Assembly (NCBI GenBank): GCA_019828565.1
Contig: JAHDYR010000006.1
Location: 1 to 64,000 of the forward strand
Length of the DNA: 64,000 nt
Source: Carpediemonas membranifera
Lineage: Eukaryota; Fornicata
Direction of reading: 5' to 3'
The translations under genes were made by a program, and so were the position numbers. Below are positions 1 to 9,946 of this stretch, in pieces. The notes under the pieces were generated by a model. It saw nothing but the letters and a program-made list of their open reading frames with translations, was not told the DNA's origin and did not search any database. The stretch's first letter is position 1; each line of letters begins with the position of its first letter.

Positions 1-3000
1 TATGAAGAAAGAGATTTAGTATATATACAACGGACATATGAAAATTTGTTCCTCTACCCAGTCTCTGATGAGTCTCTGTTCTCTGATCTGGTCCGGTTTC
101 TCCTGGAGGATCTTCCACAGTAGGTCAATCTCAGTCTCTCTTGAGCACAGAGGGCACCTTCTCTGGACCTCCTCCTTCAGTTCGTCATCCATCGCGATGT
201 TGGCTACTGCTCTGCTCGGTCCCTCTCCTTTCTCTGCTGAGGATGGGGCTGGGCTGACATTTGCTATCACTGATACGATCCTCTTCCACTCTGCTCTGGT
301 TTGCCCCTTCTGCGGTTTCCTGTTGATCATTGGTTTTCCCAGGAAGCACTTTCCTACTCTCCGGTCTCCTGCAATCGCTATCAACCCCTTGGCTGACTTA
401 CTTTTGCACCTCTTCATCCAGTTTCTGGTGATCTCCTCTTTACCGTACTCGAGTAGCGCTATCTTGGTCGCCCCTCTTCTGGTGTCGCTGAGGATTCTCT
501 GCGCTCTGTCTCTTGCAATCCACATGATGGTACCTCGTCTCCACTCTCTGTCTCTCACTGGTATGCTCTGGTCTCTGCTGTTCACTGTCCTTTTCACTGC
601 AAGCATCTCCATGTGGGCTTGGAGGTCGACCCAACCGTTCATCAGCCTCATGGCGGCGCCCCCTCCGGGTCCAGTGCCTGCCATGATACCTTGCCAGTCA
701 TTCCAGATCTTCCTGGCCCCTGTCTCGTTTCCCCACACTTCAATTCCAAAAGTGATCCTCGGCCAAATGTAGATTTCTAGGAGGAGTCTGCTGGCTGTCG
801 CTGGCATGTCTGCTCTAGTCCACCCCGCCCATCTCACTAGGTTCTGGTACCTCTTGCTCTGTTCTTTCTTCTTCCCGATACATGCTCTGAGGGGGTCACT
901 GCCACTGGCTAACCATAGTCCAAGGTACCTCGCCTCTTCCGCTGGTAGTAGCGTGACGCCGCCTATTCTGACCGTGGCTGCTCTGTCGACACTGATCATG
1001 ACGTTCTTCTGCTCGTTGACGCCCATTTCGTGTTCTCTGATGATCGCTATGACCAGGTTTGCTATGATCTGGCTCTGTACCGGTGTGTCTCCCGTGACTG
1101 CAGTGTCATCCACAAACATGGTTAGCACTGCCGGGAGTGGGTCTCTGGTACTTGTTGTTTCCACTGGTGGTTCTCTGATATCATAGGGCTCGCTCATGTG
1201 CTTTTTCCTGACCAGGTGGGGCCAGTTTGCCATGAAGAGAACAAACAGGGTCGGGGCTAGTACGCACCCTTGCTTCACCCCCTGTTTGTCCTTTCCCATG
1301 ACTTAGCCCCTTTCACTGATATCCATGTCTCTTGTAGTGTGCTCTGGATTGCTCTGATAAGGTGGGCCTCCACTCCCATTCCCTGGAGTTTGTCCATCAG
1401 GGTGTCTCTTGGCACTGTGTCGTATGCCTTCTCTATGTCTAGGAACACTGAGGTCGTCTCCCCCCTTCCTGGTGCCTCTGCACTATATACTGGATCTGCT
1501 GCACTACGTCCCTTTCAGGTTGGAATCCTGCCTGTTCTCTGGGTATGAACCTTTTGGTGGCCTTCTCCAGTCTCTTCTTTAACAGCCGACCGTATACTCT
1601 GTACAGCAACGGGGTGAGCGAGATGGGTCTATACGACTCTGGCTTAACTCTGAGTTTTCCGGTCTTGTGGATAGCTGACACTGTTGCGTATTTCCACGTC
1701 TCTGGGATCTTCCCTTCTCTATATACCCTGTTCATAAATCTGGTAAGCTCCTTGAGTCCTCGCTCATTGAGTTCTCTTAGCATGGTCCCTGTTGTGTTCT
1801 CTGGGCCCGGGGCTGTGTCTCTCTTAATCTTACTGATGGCTGCTCTCACTTCCTCCTTGGAGAATTCGTCCCTCCTATGCCAGGCCACTCCTTCCACTCT
1901 GGTTCTCTGCCTCTACTTACCTTCGCGTACTGCTTAAGCAGGATTTCACTGATCGTGGCCTTGTCCGTGGTGATCATTCCGTCCTTGAGCAGGCTGCCAG
2001 GCATCCCTTTGTACTGGTTGTCGCACCACCATCTTCTGACTGCAGCCTCTACCATTGATCTCGATGCTTTGTATCCCTCTCTTGTGCTCTTGCTGAGGTC
2101 GGCTATCCACTCTTCTCTGCGTTTGTCCCAGCACTTCTTCAGTTCGCTGTTCATTAGTCTCGTCCTCACCTTGTTGCCTGCTTCTGACCATTCTGTTTCA
2201 TGGAGGTCGGCCCATGCGCTGTCTTGTACTATCTGCTCTCGTGGTTTGGCTCTCTTCTCCCCGGCTGGTTCCCCCAGGCAGGCTCTGATTGTCTCCTCCC
2301 ACTGATCTATCGATCCGTTTCTGTCTAGCTCCTTGATTGTTGTGTGGCCCTCCCTCTCTTTCATATTCCATGTGTGCACTCCTGGCATTTCCAGGCCACT
2401 GTCATCGTCTCTGTTGGCTCTGTATCGGGGTTCTTCCCAGGCAAGCTTGACCCCTTTGTGGGCCGACCCCCATACTCCCAGCACTGTCGAGCTGACCACT
2501 TGAATCTCTGCTTTCCTGATTCCCTCTGAGACCATTGCGAAGTCCGGTGTGGTGTTGCCACTGGATAATGTGCCCCTCTCTGGTATGATTGCTCTGAGTT
2601 TGTGTTTGTCCATAACATCCTTCCACCTGGTGGTTCCGTGTGCCGGCCCTGGGGCCATGTTCCAGTCCCCAATGATGATTGCTTCCATGTCCCCTTTCAT
2701 GTCCAGTATCTCTTGGATGTTGTCTCTGAACTGATCTTTCACTGTCTTCCCTTTATCTGAAGTGGGTGCATACACTGTGATTACCATGATGTCTCTGCTC
2801 GTCCTCATAATACTCGCCTGCACTCTTCCTGACAGGCTGTCAGTGATGCCGACATCCCATGTTGCTCTGGCATGCGGGCTTACGATTGTGCCGATGCCTT
2901 CTCTGGTCCCGTGCCACTTGGGTGTAGGGGGTCGTCACCTGTGATTCCCAGTTGTCTGTTCACGCGATGCTGGCACCTGGTCTCTCTTTTCCGCTTTTCG

Positions 3001-3505
3001 TTCGTTGTTGCTAGTGTTTCCTCTGTTTCTCTGCCTGCTAAAGCGTACTGGAAGTCTATGAAGCTGTGGACTCTTGTGTTTGCTGTTCTCCATGTCTCTT
3101 GTATACAAACCGCTTCAATGTCTCTGAGTTTGGTTTGAATTGCTGTTGCTATTGATGCCGTGAAGTCCTTTCCTCGTCCTATGTGCCCCTGAGTGTTCAG
3201 GCTTAAGATCTTGAACGTTTCCATGTTGTACTATGCTCTGATCCTTATCCTGCGAATTCTGAGAATTTCTGCAGGGGCTAAGGGTTCACTGTGTCACTGT
3301 CCCGTCAAGGGGCCTCGATGCCGGTCTTGGTAACCCTTGGCGGGCCAGCCTCCGTGCTTCTTGGTGACCGATTCGCCCTCGGGCATGGATACTTAGGAGG
3401 GGGCGCAGTGGCGTGACCCCCCCTTTGGCTGCCGCCTGCAACCTACTGGCAGTGCCCGTGGGCTAATGCCAGGCCCTGGGTGGGAGCCAGGGTTATATAA
3501 AGAAA
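1..3505 (-). mobile_element. APE-type non-LTR retrotransposon (LINE A), EN-RT unit
   Basis: This minus-strand LINE encodes an apurinic-type endonuclease followed by a reverse transcriptase. Its 3' end runs to or past the left window edge. About 280 nt of untranslated sequence precede the endonuclease ATG at 3,224. The short (CTTT)n run at 3,498-3,510 may be the tail of a neighbouring element and so mark the 5' limit here. Its coding part is homologous to the plus-strand element at 7,650-9,950, so the two form a diverged inverted pair. The 5' limit is a judgement, not a mapped end. Confidence 0.75.
16..3224 (-). pseudogene. LINE A ORF2: endonuclease-reverse transcriptase, frameshifted
   Basis: The ORF would nick DNA and copy LINE RNA into the nick. 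Reading down the minus strand, endonuclease blocks are visible: ILSLNTQG and CIQETW (3,224-2,880), then VITVYAPTS, AIIIGDWNM and PDFAMVS (2,823-2,400). RT blocks follow: PESYRPISLTPLLYR, IPREQAGFQ, KQGCVLAPTLF and the catalytic FVDD. A CPLC zinc-knuckle start lies near the C-terminus. The frame breaks about four times, near 2,870, 1,860, 1,460 and 1,280. At 1,278-1,282 one extra C in a five-C run restores the frame, and at 1,460-1,465 one extra C in a six-C run does so. Repeat decay and homopolymer undercalling are both possible explanations. Family assignment is firm; whether any copy is active cannot be told. Confidence 0.8.
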
Positions 3506-3557
3506 GAAAGTCTGATACACTAGTTTCTGAAAGAATACTGCTTTATCTCTGATCCAC
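3225..3557. other. Non-coding stretch between two retroelement units
   Basis: I see no gene here. On the minus strand it is GC-rich leader sequence for the endonuclease ORF. It contains a short (CTTT)n run at 3,498-3,510, similar to the (TTTC)n tail that ends the plus-strand LINE at 10,704-10,720. That suggests a junction between two tandem minus-strand units, although a simple ORF1-ORF2 spacer is also possible. Confidence 0.5.
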
Positions 3558-4850
3558 TTACTCCTCCGAGACCTCACTTTCACTGGCATCATCATACGGT
3601 TCAGGGTCGCGGGCCTGACCACCTTGCATGTTGGCCATGAAGGACATGAACTGTGTCATCATCTCCATGGGGTCCATCTGTCTGGTGGTCCTGGTTCTCC
3701 TGCTCTTGTTCCTGCGACGGGGCACTACCGCGGCGTCTCTGTTCTTGACCATCTCAATCGGTGGTCTGACAAGGGGGTCGGGTTCAGTGCCTGCCAGGTC
3801 TGCGGGTCTCTGCCGGGCGGCCTTGAGGGCTGAGATTTCTCGCTGTGCCTCTGCCAGTTGAAGTAGGAGCCTCTGTTTCTCGGCGTCCTGCTGGTCCGGT
3901 AGTCTGCTTCTTACCGTCCCAGCGGTGTCGTCACTGTGTCTGCTCCTCTTTCCTGACTCGGATAGGTCGTCTCTGCCTTGGCTGCCTCGCTTGCCGGCTG
4001 CTGAGGAGTGGTTGCCTCTGCGGTTGTCTCTGGCTGTTCCAAGATGTTCTCTAAACCACTCGTTTCTCTCCCGCTGGCGCCTCTCTGCCTCTTCGAAGTC
4101 GGGTCTGATCCGGAGACCGCCCTGTTCTGCTCTGTTGGCCCTGGCTTCCAGACGTTCGAGCTCCGTGTCGCGTTCATAGATTTCAGGACGTCTGATTTCT
4201 CTGTCGATGAGGCGCCCAGCCTCTCTGTCGTCAGGGTGTCTGATGTCTCTTTCGGTGGGTTGGTCAGCTTCTCTGGCGATGGGGCGTCTGACCTCATAGT
4301 CAGCCGGACGTCTGGCCTCTCTGTCGGCCAGGTGTATGGCTTCTCTGTGGGTGGGATGTCCGATCTCTCTGCCAGTAGGGCGCCTGACTTCCTGGTCGAC
4401 CGACCGTCTGGCCTCTCTGTCAACTTGGTGACCCACCTCTCTGTCGTGGTGTCTCTCATCTCTGATGTCCGGGCGCCTGATCTCTTTGTGGTCACGGCGC
4501 TCGTCCTCGCGGCGTCTGTCCACCCGGGTTGCAGGGTCCAGGATGTCTCTGAAGTTCCTGCCTACCACTTGGTGCTCGACTTCGCCGACTGCCGTCTGGA
4601 GGTGAGTGTCTCTGTACGTGACCCTGAAGGGCATCTCGTCCTTGCCGTCCACGTCGGGTTTGTATCCGCTGGGTGGGATGCCCCCATTCTGACTCTGGCC
4701 TCTTCCGGGATCACTGTGGTGACCATGCGTCGGCCTTCCCAGCGCATGCGCTTCAGGATAGACCCCGCGTCTCTGGTTCTGATCAGTCCCCAGTCTCTGG
4801 GGATGAATGCGACTCTGATGGAGGCTCTGGCGTTCGGGGGGCTTTGACAT
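3558..4850 (-). CDS. Gag/ORF1-like basic protein with arginine-rich tandem repeats
   Basis: This 430-residue frame is very rich in Arg, Asp and Glu. Residues about 110-240 are an imperfect repeat of about 11 residues of the type REARRPADxEVRRP. A charged helical segment follows (DAEKQRLLLQLAEAQREI, about residues 325-342) that looks like a short coiled coil, then basic RRRNKSRRTRTTR and an acidic tail. No CCHC zinc knuckle is visible. Basic, repetitive, coiled-coil proteins beside an RT are typical of LINE ORF1 or Gag nucleic-acid-binding proteins, and that is the basis of the call. It overlaps the end of the next frame upstream by about 70 nt in a different frame, so a frameshift may join them. 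Confidence 0.5.
   Translation of the reverse strand: MSKPPERQSLHQSRIHPQRLGTDQNQRRGVYPEAHALGRPTHGHHSDPGRGQSQNGGIPPSGYKPDVDGKDEMPFRVTYRDTHLQTAVGEVEHQVVGRNFRDILDPATRVDRRREDERRDHKEIRRPDIRDERHHDREVGHQVDREARRSVDQEVRRPTGREIGHPTHREAIHLADREARRPADYEVRRPIAREADQPTERDIRHPDDREAGRLIDREIRRPEIYERDTELERLEARANRAEQGGLRIRPDFEEAERRQRERNEWFREHLGTARDNRRGNHSSAAGKRGSQGRDDLSESGKRSRHSDDTAGTVRSRLPDQQDAEKQRLLLQLAEAQREISALKAARQRPADLAGTEPDPLVRPPIEMVKNRDAAVVPRRRNKSRRTRTTRQMDPMEMMTQFMSFMANMQGGQARDPEPYDDASESEVSEE
4180..4480 (-). repeat. About 33-nt minisatellite inside the Gag-like ORF
   Basis: Imperfect tandem units of about 33 nt encode the repeating R(E/D)xRRPxDRE pattern. On the plus strand each unit carries one or two copies of CTCTCTG or GCCTCTCTGTC. 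Units keep the reading frame, which suggests expansion under selection for coding. Confidence 0.6.
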
Positions 4851-6234
4851 TGGCTATGCGCCCTTCAAACTCTCTGAGTGCCTCTGCTAGCTCTTCGCAT
4901 CCCCAGGTCTCTTGCCGGGCGATGCGCTCTCTGCTGGGCCACCAGTTGACGAGCTGTGACAGTGTGACCATGTTCTCTTCGTTGTGCGCTCCAAGGCCGG
5001 CTCGGCCCTGGACCGCTCTGAGTTGCTCTGGGTTGTCTAGCTCCTCTTCCAGTGTCCAGATAGGGTTCCTAGTGACTCTGTTGTCTCTGTCAGTGAAGGC
5101 GTCAGGGGATAGGAGCAGGCCCTTCATCCCCATCGCTACCTCTGCAAATCCGAAGCCAATGCCGAACCTGTGTTCTCTGTCTGGCACTACAAGGAACCTG
5201 TTGCCCTGGTGCCCGTCTCTGATCTCTCTGAACGCTGGGTGGGGGCCAAACTCCTGGAACGCTGTGTGCCTCGGCTGGAACCCCAGCCCTGCTATGATGT
5301 CACTGCTTTCTCTGGCTGCTCTGACCTCTTCCTCAATGGCTGGCTGCAGCAGTCTGAGGGCGTCCTCTAACTCACCGATGCCGTTGGTGCCTCTGAATAG
5401 TGCTAGAACTCTGATTGCGAACAGTGTGCTGTCCGCCAGTGCGCAGTGATAGCACCCCGCCGTGTGGCTGTGGTAGGGGCATACTCTCTTGGGTGCTTCC
5501 CGTGACTGCCACCGGCTGGTCCACAGGTCTAGCCACTCCATGCTCTGCGCGTTGTTGTAATTGACTCTGAATCTCTGTTCGAGGTCGGGTCTAGCCCTGA
5601 CCAGCAGCGTTGGCAGCTCGTTTTCGTCCACTAGTCTCTGTGCGAAGTAGTCTCTGCTCTCTGCGGCTAAGCCGTTCGCTGCGTCTGTGAGGAGGAACAT
5701 CTCCATGTGCTTTCCCTTGGCGAACAGGTGGACTCTGCAGCCTTCTCTTCTCTCATACGCTTTGAGCTCCGTCGCTAGACGGTCGCCCCACGCCTGGAAG
5801 GTGTGGACGTGCTGCTCTAGGTCTCTGGGGGGTCTTCCTGTCGCTATGTCCACGAAGGTCGCTGGTGGTAGGCCTGTGACAGCCCATGATGTGTGCCTTG
5901 ACTGCTCGACTCTGTTGAGCGGCATGTCCTGGTAGAACATACCGTGGCCGTGGCCGACCACTTCACTGCTATCCACATCTATCATGACAATGCCTCCTTC
6001 GACCGGGATCGCTGGTGTGCCTTGTCTTGAGCTGCCCGTGTAGCTGCACTCAAAGTCAATGGCTGCTAGGACAAGTCTCTGGTTCGGCTGGGTCTCTGAT
6101 AAGGGCAGGCTGCTGGTCTCGTGCTGGCTCCTCCCTTCGCCTGCCATCCTTCTGGCCTCCTGCTGATCTCTGATATGCTCTTGGACGATGTCTTCCAGGC
6201 TAATCCTCGGCGGCACCTCCTTGTCTCTGTTCAC
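4783..6234 (-). CDS. Maelstrom-like (DnaQ-H fold) protein of a retroelement
   Basis: The frame has 483 residues. Residues 54-66 read VLAAIDFECSYTG, like the first strand of a DEDD/DnaQ exonuclease fold. TSWAVTGLPPATF follows at about 115-127. CPYHSHTAGCYHCALAD at residues 252-268 resembles the C-H-C cluster that, with an upstream Glu (E62 here), makes the ECHC signature of the Maelstrom domain. Maelstrom domains are known in animal piRNA factors and as single-domain proteins in some protists, with RNase activity reported. That this ORF binds or cuts RNA for the element is inference. The first codon here is GTG, directly after the upstream frame's stop, so it is probably the middle of a frameshifted longer ORF. 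Confidence 0.4.
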   Translation of the reverse strand: MNRDKEVPPRISLEDIVQEHIRDQQEARRMAGEGRSQHETSSLPLSETQPNQRLVLAAIDFECSYTGSSRQGTPAIPVEGGIVMIDVDSSEVVGHGHGMFYQDMPLNRVEQSRHTSWAVTGLPPATFVDIATGRPPRDLEQHVHTFQAWGDRLATELKAYERREGCRVHLFAKGKHMEMFLLTDAANGLAAESRDYFAQRLVDENELPTLLVRARPDLEQRFRVNYNNAQSMEWLDLWTSRWQSREAPKRVCPYHSHTAGCYHCALADSTLFAIRVLALFRGTNGIGELEDALRLLQPAIEEEVRAARESSDIIAGLGFQPRHTAFQEFGPHPAFREIRDGHQGNRFLVVPDREHRFGIGFGFAEVAMGMKGLLLSPDAFTDRDNRVTRNPIWTLEEELDNPEQLRAVQGRAGLGAHNEENMVTLSQLVNWWPSRERIARQETWGCEELAEALREFEGRIANVKAPRTPEPPSESHSSPETGD

Positions 6235-6239
6235 ACTGT

Positions 6240-6974
6240 CTATAGGAAGCTGAGTGCGCTTGCCTGATGCCTCGCCCCCAGCACCTGCCGCTTGGGGGTT
6301 CTTGTGGTTCTCTTGTTGGCACTGACTCTGTTTATCCTCTGAGACGCTGGGGTTGCCGGGGCTTGGCTACCACAGATACTGTCCGGCCTCGTCATCTCTA
6401 CGTCGCTGTCGATGTCCGTGCTAGCAGACCTGTCCTCCTGGGAGGCATGTTCGGCTCTCTTGTCACGGCTGATCTCTGCTCCGATGATTTCGGCTCTGAC
6501 TACTGCAAACTGCGGCTTGCCACTGAGCGGCGTCTCTTCCCCTCGCTTCCGGATACCGCTACGGCCGCTGGTGTCTACTCCTGAGCTATTCCATGCCGCT
6601 TGCCACACCACTGGTGCCTCTGGTGCCTGCAGTCTCAGGATGTCTCTTGCCTCTTCCATGTACCTGGTGATGGGCCATGCCTCCGTGTCTTCCAGGTCCA
6701 GTAGAACTCTGAAGGTGCCATCCTCTTGCTCTATGGCTACTCTGGTGATGGGTCCTCTGTTGGACGGGTCCCACACTTGCTCGCCGCTGAGGCACTCGGG
6801 GGCTTCATCCTCTGCTGTCCCTGTGATGACCGAGTACATGCCAGTCTCTCTGTTTTCGACGCTGTCTCTGACGTTGTCCCACTGAATGGGGTTCTGGCCT
6901 CTGGGTTGCAGGACTGCTTGTTCGATGGACTGCTCCTTGGGCCATCTGGCCATGTCCTTGTGCCCTGGTCTCAC
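6240..6974 (-). CDS. Retroelement-associated ORF, unknown function
   Basis: I do not recognise this 244-residue frame. It is polar with no membrane segment. Residues about 85-125 (GTFRVLLDLEDTEAWPIT and onward) could be a small beta-rich domain. The C-terminal third is low-complexity Ser/Arg/Lys with RTTRTPKRQ, which suggests nucleic-acid contact. It ends six bases before the Maelstrom-like frame and is probably part of the same polyprotein separated by a frameshift. Confidence 0.4.
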   Translation of the reverse strand: MRPGHKDMARWPKEQSIEQAVLQPRGQNPIQWDNVRDSVENRETGMYSVITGTAEDEAPECLSGEQVWDPSNRGPITRVAIEQEDGTFRVLLDLEDTEAWPITRYMEEARDILRLQAPEAPVVWQAAWNSSGVDTSGRSGIRKRGEETPLSGKPQFAVVRAEIIGAEISRDKRAEHASQEDRSASTDIDSDVEMTRPDSICGSQAPATPASQRINRVSANKRTTRTPKRQVLGARHQASALSFL

Positions 6975-7027
6975 TGATGTGGGCTCGTTAGAGCTGGCGA
7001 TGCGCTGAATCTCTGCTTCTCTGGGGT

Positions 7028-7506
7028 CTAGGGCCTCTGTACCATGATGAAGAGGTCGCGAAGCCCGTGGATGCCGTTCGGATGTCTGAGGATGGTGTCC
7101 CTGTTGTCGGTCACTCCTGAGGCTGTGAGGATCCTTCTGACGTTGGTTAGTACTTCCTTGCGGGCTGTGGAGCTTGCGCCGAAGGACTTTTCGGAAAAGT
7201 CGTCACTTCTGCGCAGTAGTAAGGTCCGGGCGTTTCCTTCCTTGATCAGGTAGCTGTCTAGTAGTTCTCTGATGGTACTCCACTGTTTTTGCGTAGATTC
7301 TCTGGTTTTCTCTGATATTTCTACCTGCATTCACTGTGCCGTTTTTGTGCGTATGAAAAAAGGTTGGCGAATGCATCGTCCTGAAAATCGGTCAGCGTGG
7401 CCTTGTGCGGCTCCTGTAACTGTGTAGGGGTCTCGGTTTTCTTCTTTTTCTCTGGTTCGGCCGTAAACTGCGTTACGGCGAAATGGCGCACTGTCCAAAA
7501 ATGCAC
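7028..7506 (-). pseudogene. Fragmentary 5' ORF of the retroelement block
   Basis: Two short overlapping frames (7,321-7,506 and 7,028-7,330) precede the 244-residue frame. They encode polar, Lys/Glu-rich sequence such as EKKKKTETPTQLQEPHK, then a helical stretch with SEKTRESTQKQW. Neither begins with a convincing ATG. They look like the frameshifted N-terminal part of the same ORF1 polyprotein. No domain is recognised. Confidence 0.35.
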
Positions 7507-7643
7507 GCTGATTTTCTCGCTGGGTGGTCTCGGGATTCTAGGACTGACTTCACTCCAGGTAGTGCCTACATGAGGGCTATCTTTGGTCTCTGTGCCTCTG
7601 CTTGATCACTCCTCCTTCACCGTGAACATGCCAAAAACCAAAA

Positions 7644-9946
7644 GTGGTCGCGGCTTCTCGGTGTTCTCTGATGGTGGAAGCAGCGGTAAGAAGATGGTGG
7701 TGTGAAAACCAGTTCAAGGGCATGCCAGAGAGCATACTGAAGGACGGGAAGATTACCACCAACAAGGAAGAAATAGGTAAGATCCTCCTACAACAGTATG
7801 CAGGAGTGAGCAGGGGCAGGGAACCGGAGTGGAAGGATAGAGGCAATGGAAAGAGGGAGGACGAATTTAAGGAGAGAGAAATACGAGAAGCGATCAGAAG
7901 GATAAAGAGGGACACTGCACCGGGACCGGACCACACTACAGGGGACATGCTCAGGGACACAGATGACCAGGGGATCGCTCAGATAACTAGGCTCATGAAC
8001 AGGGTATACAGGGAGGGCAAGATCCCGACAACATGGAAGTATGCTACAGTCTCGGCCATCCACAAGACAGGGAAGCCCAGAGTGAAGCCGGAGTCGTACA
8101 GACCCATCTCGCTAACACCACTACTGTATAGGGTGTATGGTAGGCTCCTGAAGAGAAGATTAGAAGCAGCCACATGGCACCTCATCCCAAGAGAGCAAGC
8201 AGGGTTCCAATCGGATAAGGACGTAATACAACAGATACAATACATCGTGCAGAGACACCAGGAAGGGGGGAGACCACGTCGATCTTCCTAGACATAGAGA
8301 AAGCCTATGACACCGTCCCGAGGGACATCCTCATGGATAAGCTGCAGGGAATGGGGGTCGAAGACCACCTCATCAGGGCAATACAGAGTACACTAGAAGA
8401 GACATGGATCTCGGTGAAGGGGGCAGGGTCATGGGAGAGAACAAACAGGGGAGTGAAGCAAGGATGTGTCCTAGCGCCGACCCTGTTCGTTTTGTTCATG
8501 GCAAACTGGCCTCACCTGGTCAGGAAGAAGCATCAGGGACAAGAGTACGATATCAGGGAACCACCAACGGAGTTACCAAGAGCCCGGGACACGCTGCCGG
8601 CCACCCTAACCATTCGTGGACGATACAGCGGTCACAGGGGAGACACCGGAAAAGAGCAAGATAGTGGCGAACCTAGTCATAGAAGTTATCAAGGAGCACC
8701 TCATGAGGGCAAATGCACAAAAGAGTGAGATGATCAGTGTAGACAGGGCAGCAGTGGCGAGAGTGGGGGGAGTTACCCTAATGGCAAAAGAGGAAGCTAA
8801 GTACCTAGGTCTCTGGATAGCCAGCGGAAAAGACCCACTGGCAGCCTGTATCAGAAAGAAGCGGGAGCAGAGCGAAAGGTACAAGAAGCTAGTGAGAAGA
8901 GTGGGATGGACCAGAGGCAACATGCCGGCGCTAGCCAGCAGGCTCCTCCTCGAAGTTTACATATGGCCGAGGATAATGTTTGGAGTGGAGGTGTGGGGCT
9001 ACGCAGCAGGGGGGAACAAGATATGGACGGATTGGCAGGGCATCATGGCCGGAACAGGCCCAGGTGGGGGCTCGGTCATGCGCATCTTGAACGGATGGAT
9101 GGACCTGCAAGCCCACCTGGAGATGCTAGCAGTCAAGAGGATCGTGACAAGCAGGGGCCAGGATATACCAATCAGAGACAGGGTCTGGAAGGAGGGATCG
9201 ATTATGTGGAAAGCCAGGGACTCAGTGAACGCACTCCTCAGAGGAACAAGAGAGGGAGCAACGAATGCAGGGAAGATAGACTTTGGTAGGGAGATGGTAA
9301 GAATGAACTGGACCAGGAGGTGCAAGAGCAAGACAGCGGTGGGGCTCATGGAAGTCCTAGGACCCAAACGTATGGGAAAGTGCATGGCGGGGAAACCGGC
9401 CATAAGTAGGAAGACAGGGAAGTGGCAGTCAAGGGCAGAGTGGAAAAGGATAGTGTCGGTGGCAGCGAATGTCAGCCCGTCTCCATCATCAGCGGAAAGG
9501 GGAGAAGGCCCAGAGCGAGCGCTGGCGGACCTGGCGATGGGTGAGGAACTCAAACACAAGATACAAAGGAGGTGCCCCCTGTGCACAAAGGAGAGCGAGA
9601 TAGAGTTACTGTGGCAAATAGCGAGAGCAGCCAAACCAAGCCAGGAAGCAGGCACTAATCAGGGGAGTGGGTAAGGGGTCAGCCGCTGGGATCGGCGGCC
9701 CACATTATGTGTGAGTGCCCAGAGGTTGAAAGAGGAGATGACTGGGAAAAGATATGGAAGACAGCTAAGGAGAGGACCAGGGAATTGCAAGTCAGAAGAG
9801 GCCCGAATGGGAGGTGGTATGAGAAGAGGCCAATCTTAGAGGTGCAACAACTAGTGTTAACAGGGTCGGAAGAGATATGGGAAGGACTGCGAGCTGGGCT
9901 GAGAGCCCTGGCAAAGGTCTATGATAGCTATAGAATAGATGGATAG
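7644..9946 (+). pseudogene. LINE B ORF2: reverse transcriptase, frameshifted
   Basis: RT blocks appear in order across frames: ESYRPISLTPLLYRVYGR, IPREQAGFQ, FLDIEKAYDTVPRD, NRGVKQGCVLAPTLF and VDDTAVTGETP, then RCPLCTKE and CECPEVE as a C-terminal zinc knuckle. At 8,265-8,270 a six-G run shifts the frame, at exactly the place where LINE A is also shifted. Another single-base loss near 8,611-8,615 splits the catalytic FVDD box, and a third break near 9,660 separates the two halves of the zinc knuckle. As written, no full RT can be translated. The copy is diverged from LINE A at many residues, so it is not a recent duplicate. Confidence 0.8.

Larger units (their letters stand above)
3506..7640 (-). 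mobile_element. Retroelement block with Gag-like and Maelstrom-like ORFs
   Basis: Consecutive minus-strand reading frames run from about 7,506 to 3,558 with small overlaps or short breaks. None carries RT motifs. They are either the ORF1 region of LINE A or a separate non-autonomous unit ending in the (CTTT)n run at 3,498-3,510. The hexamer TCTCTG (CAGAGA on the coding strand) is very frequent here and in LINE A. The 5' boundary near 7,640 is where homology to the opposite-strand LINE begins shortly after. Confidence 0.55.
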
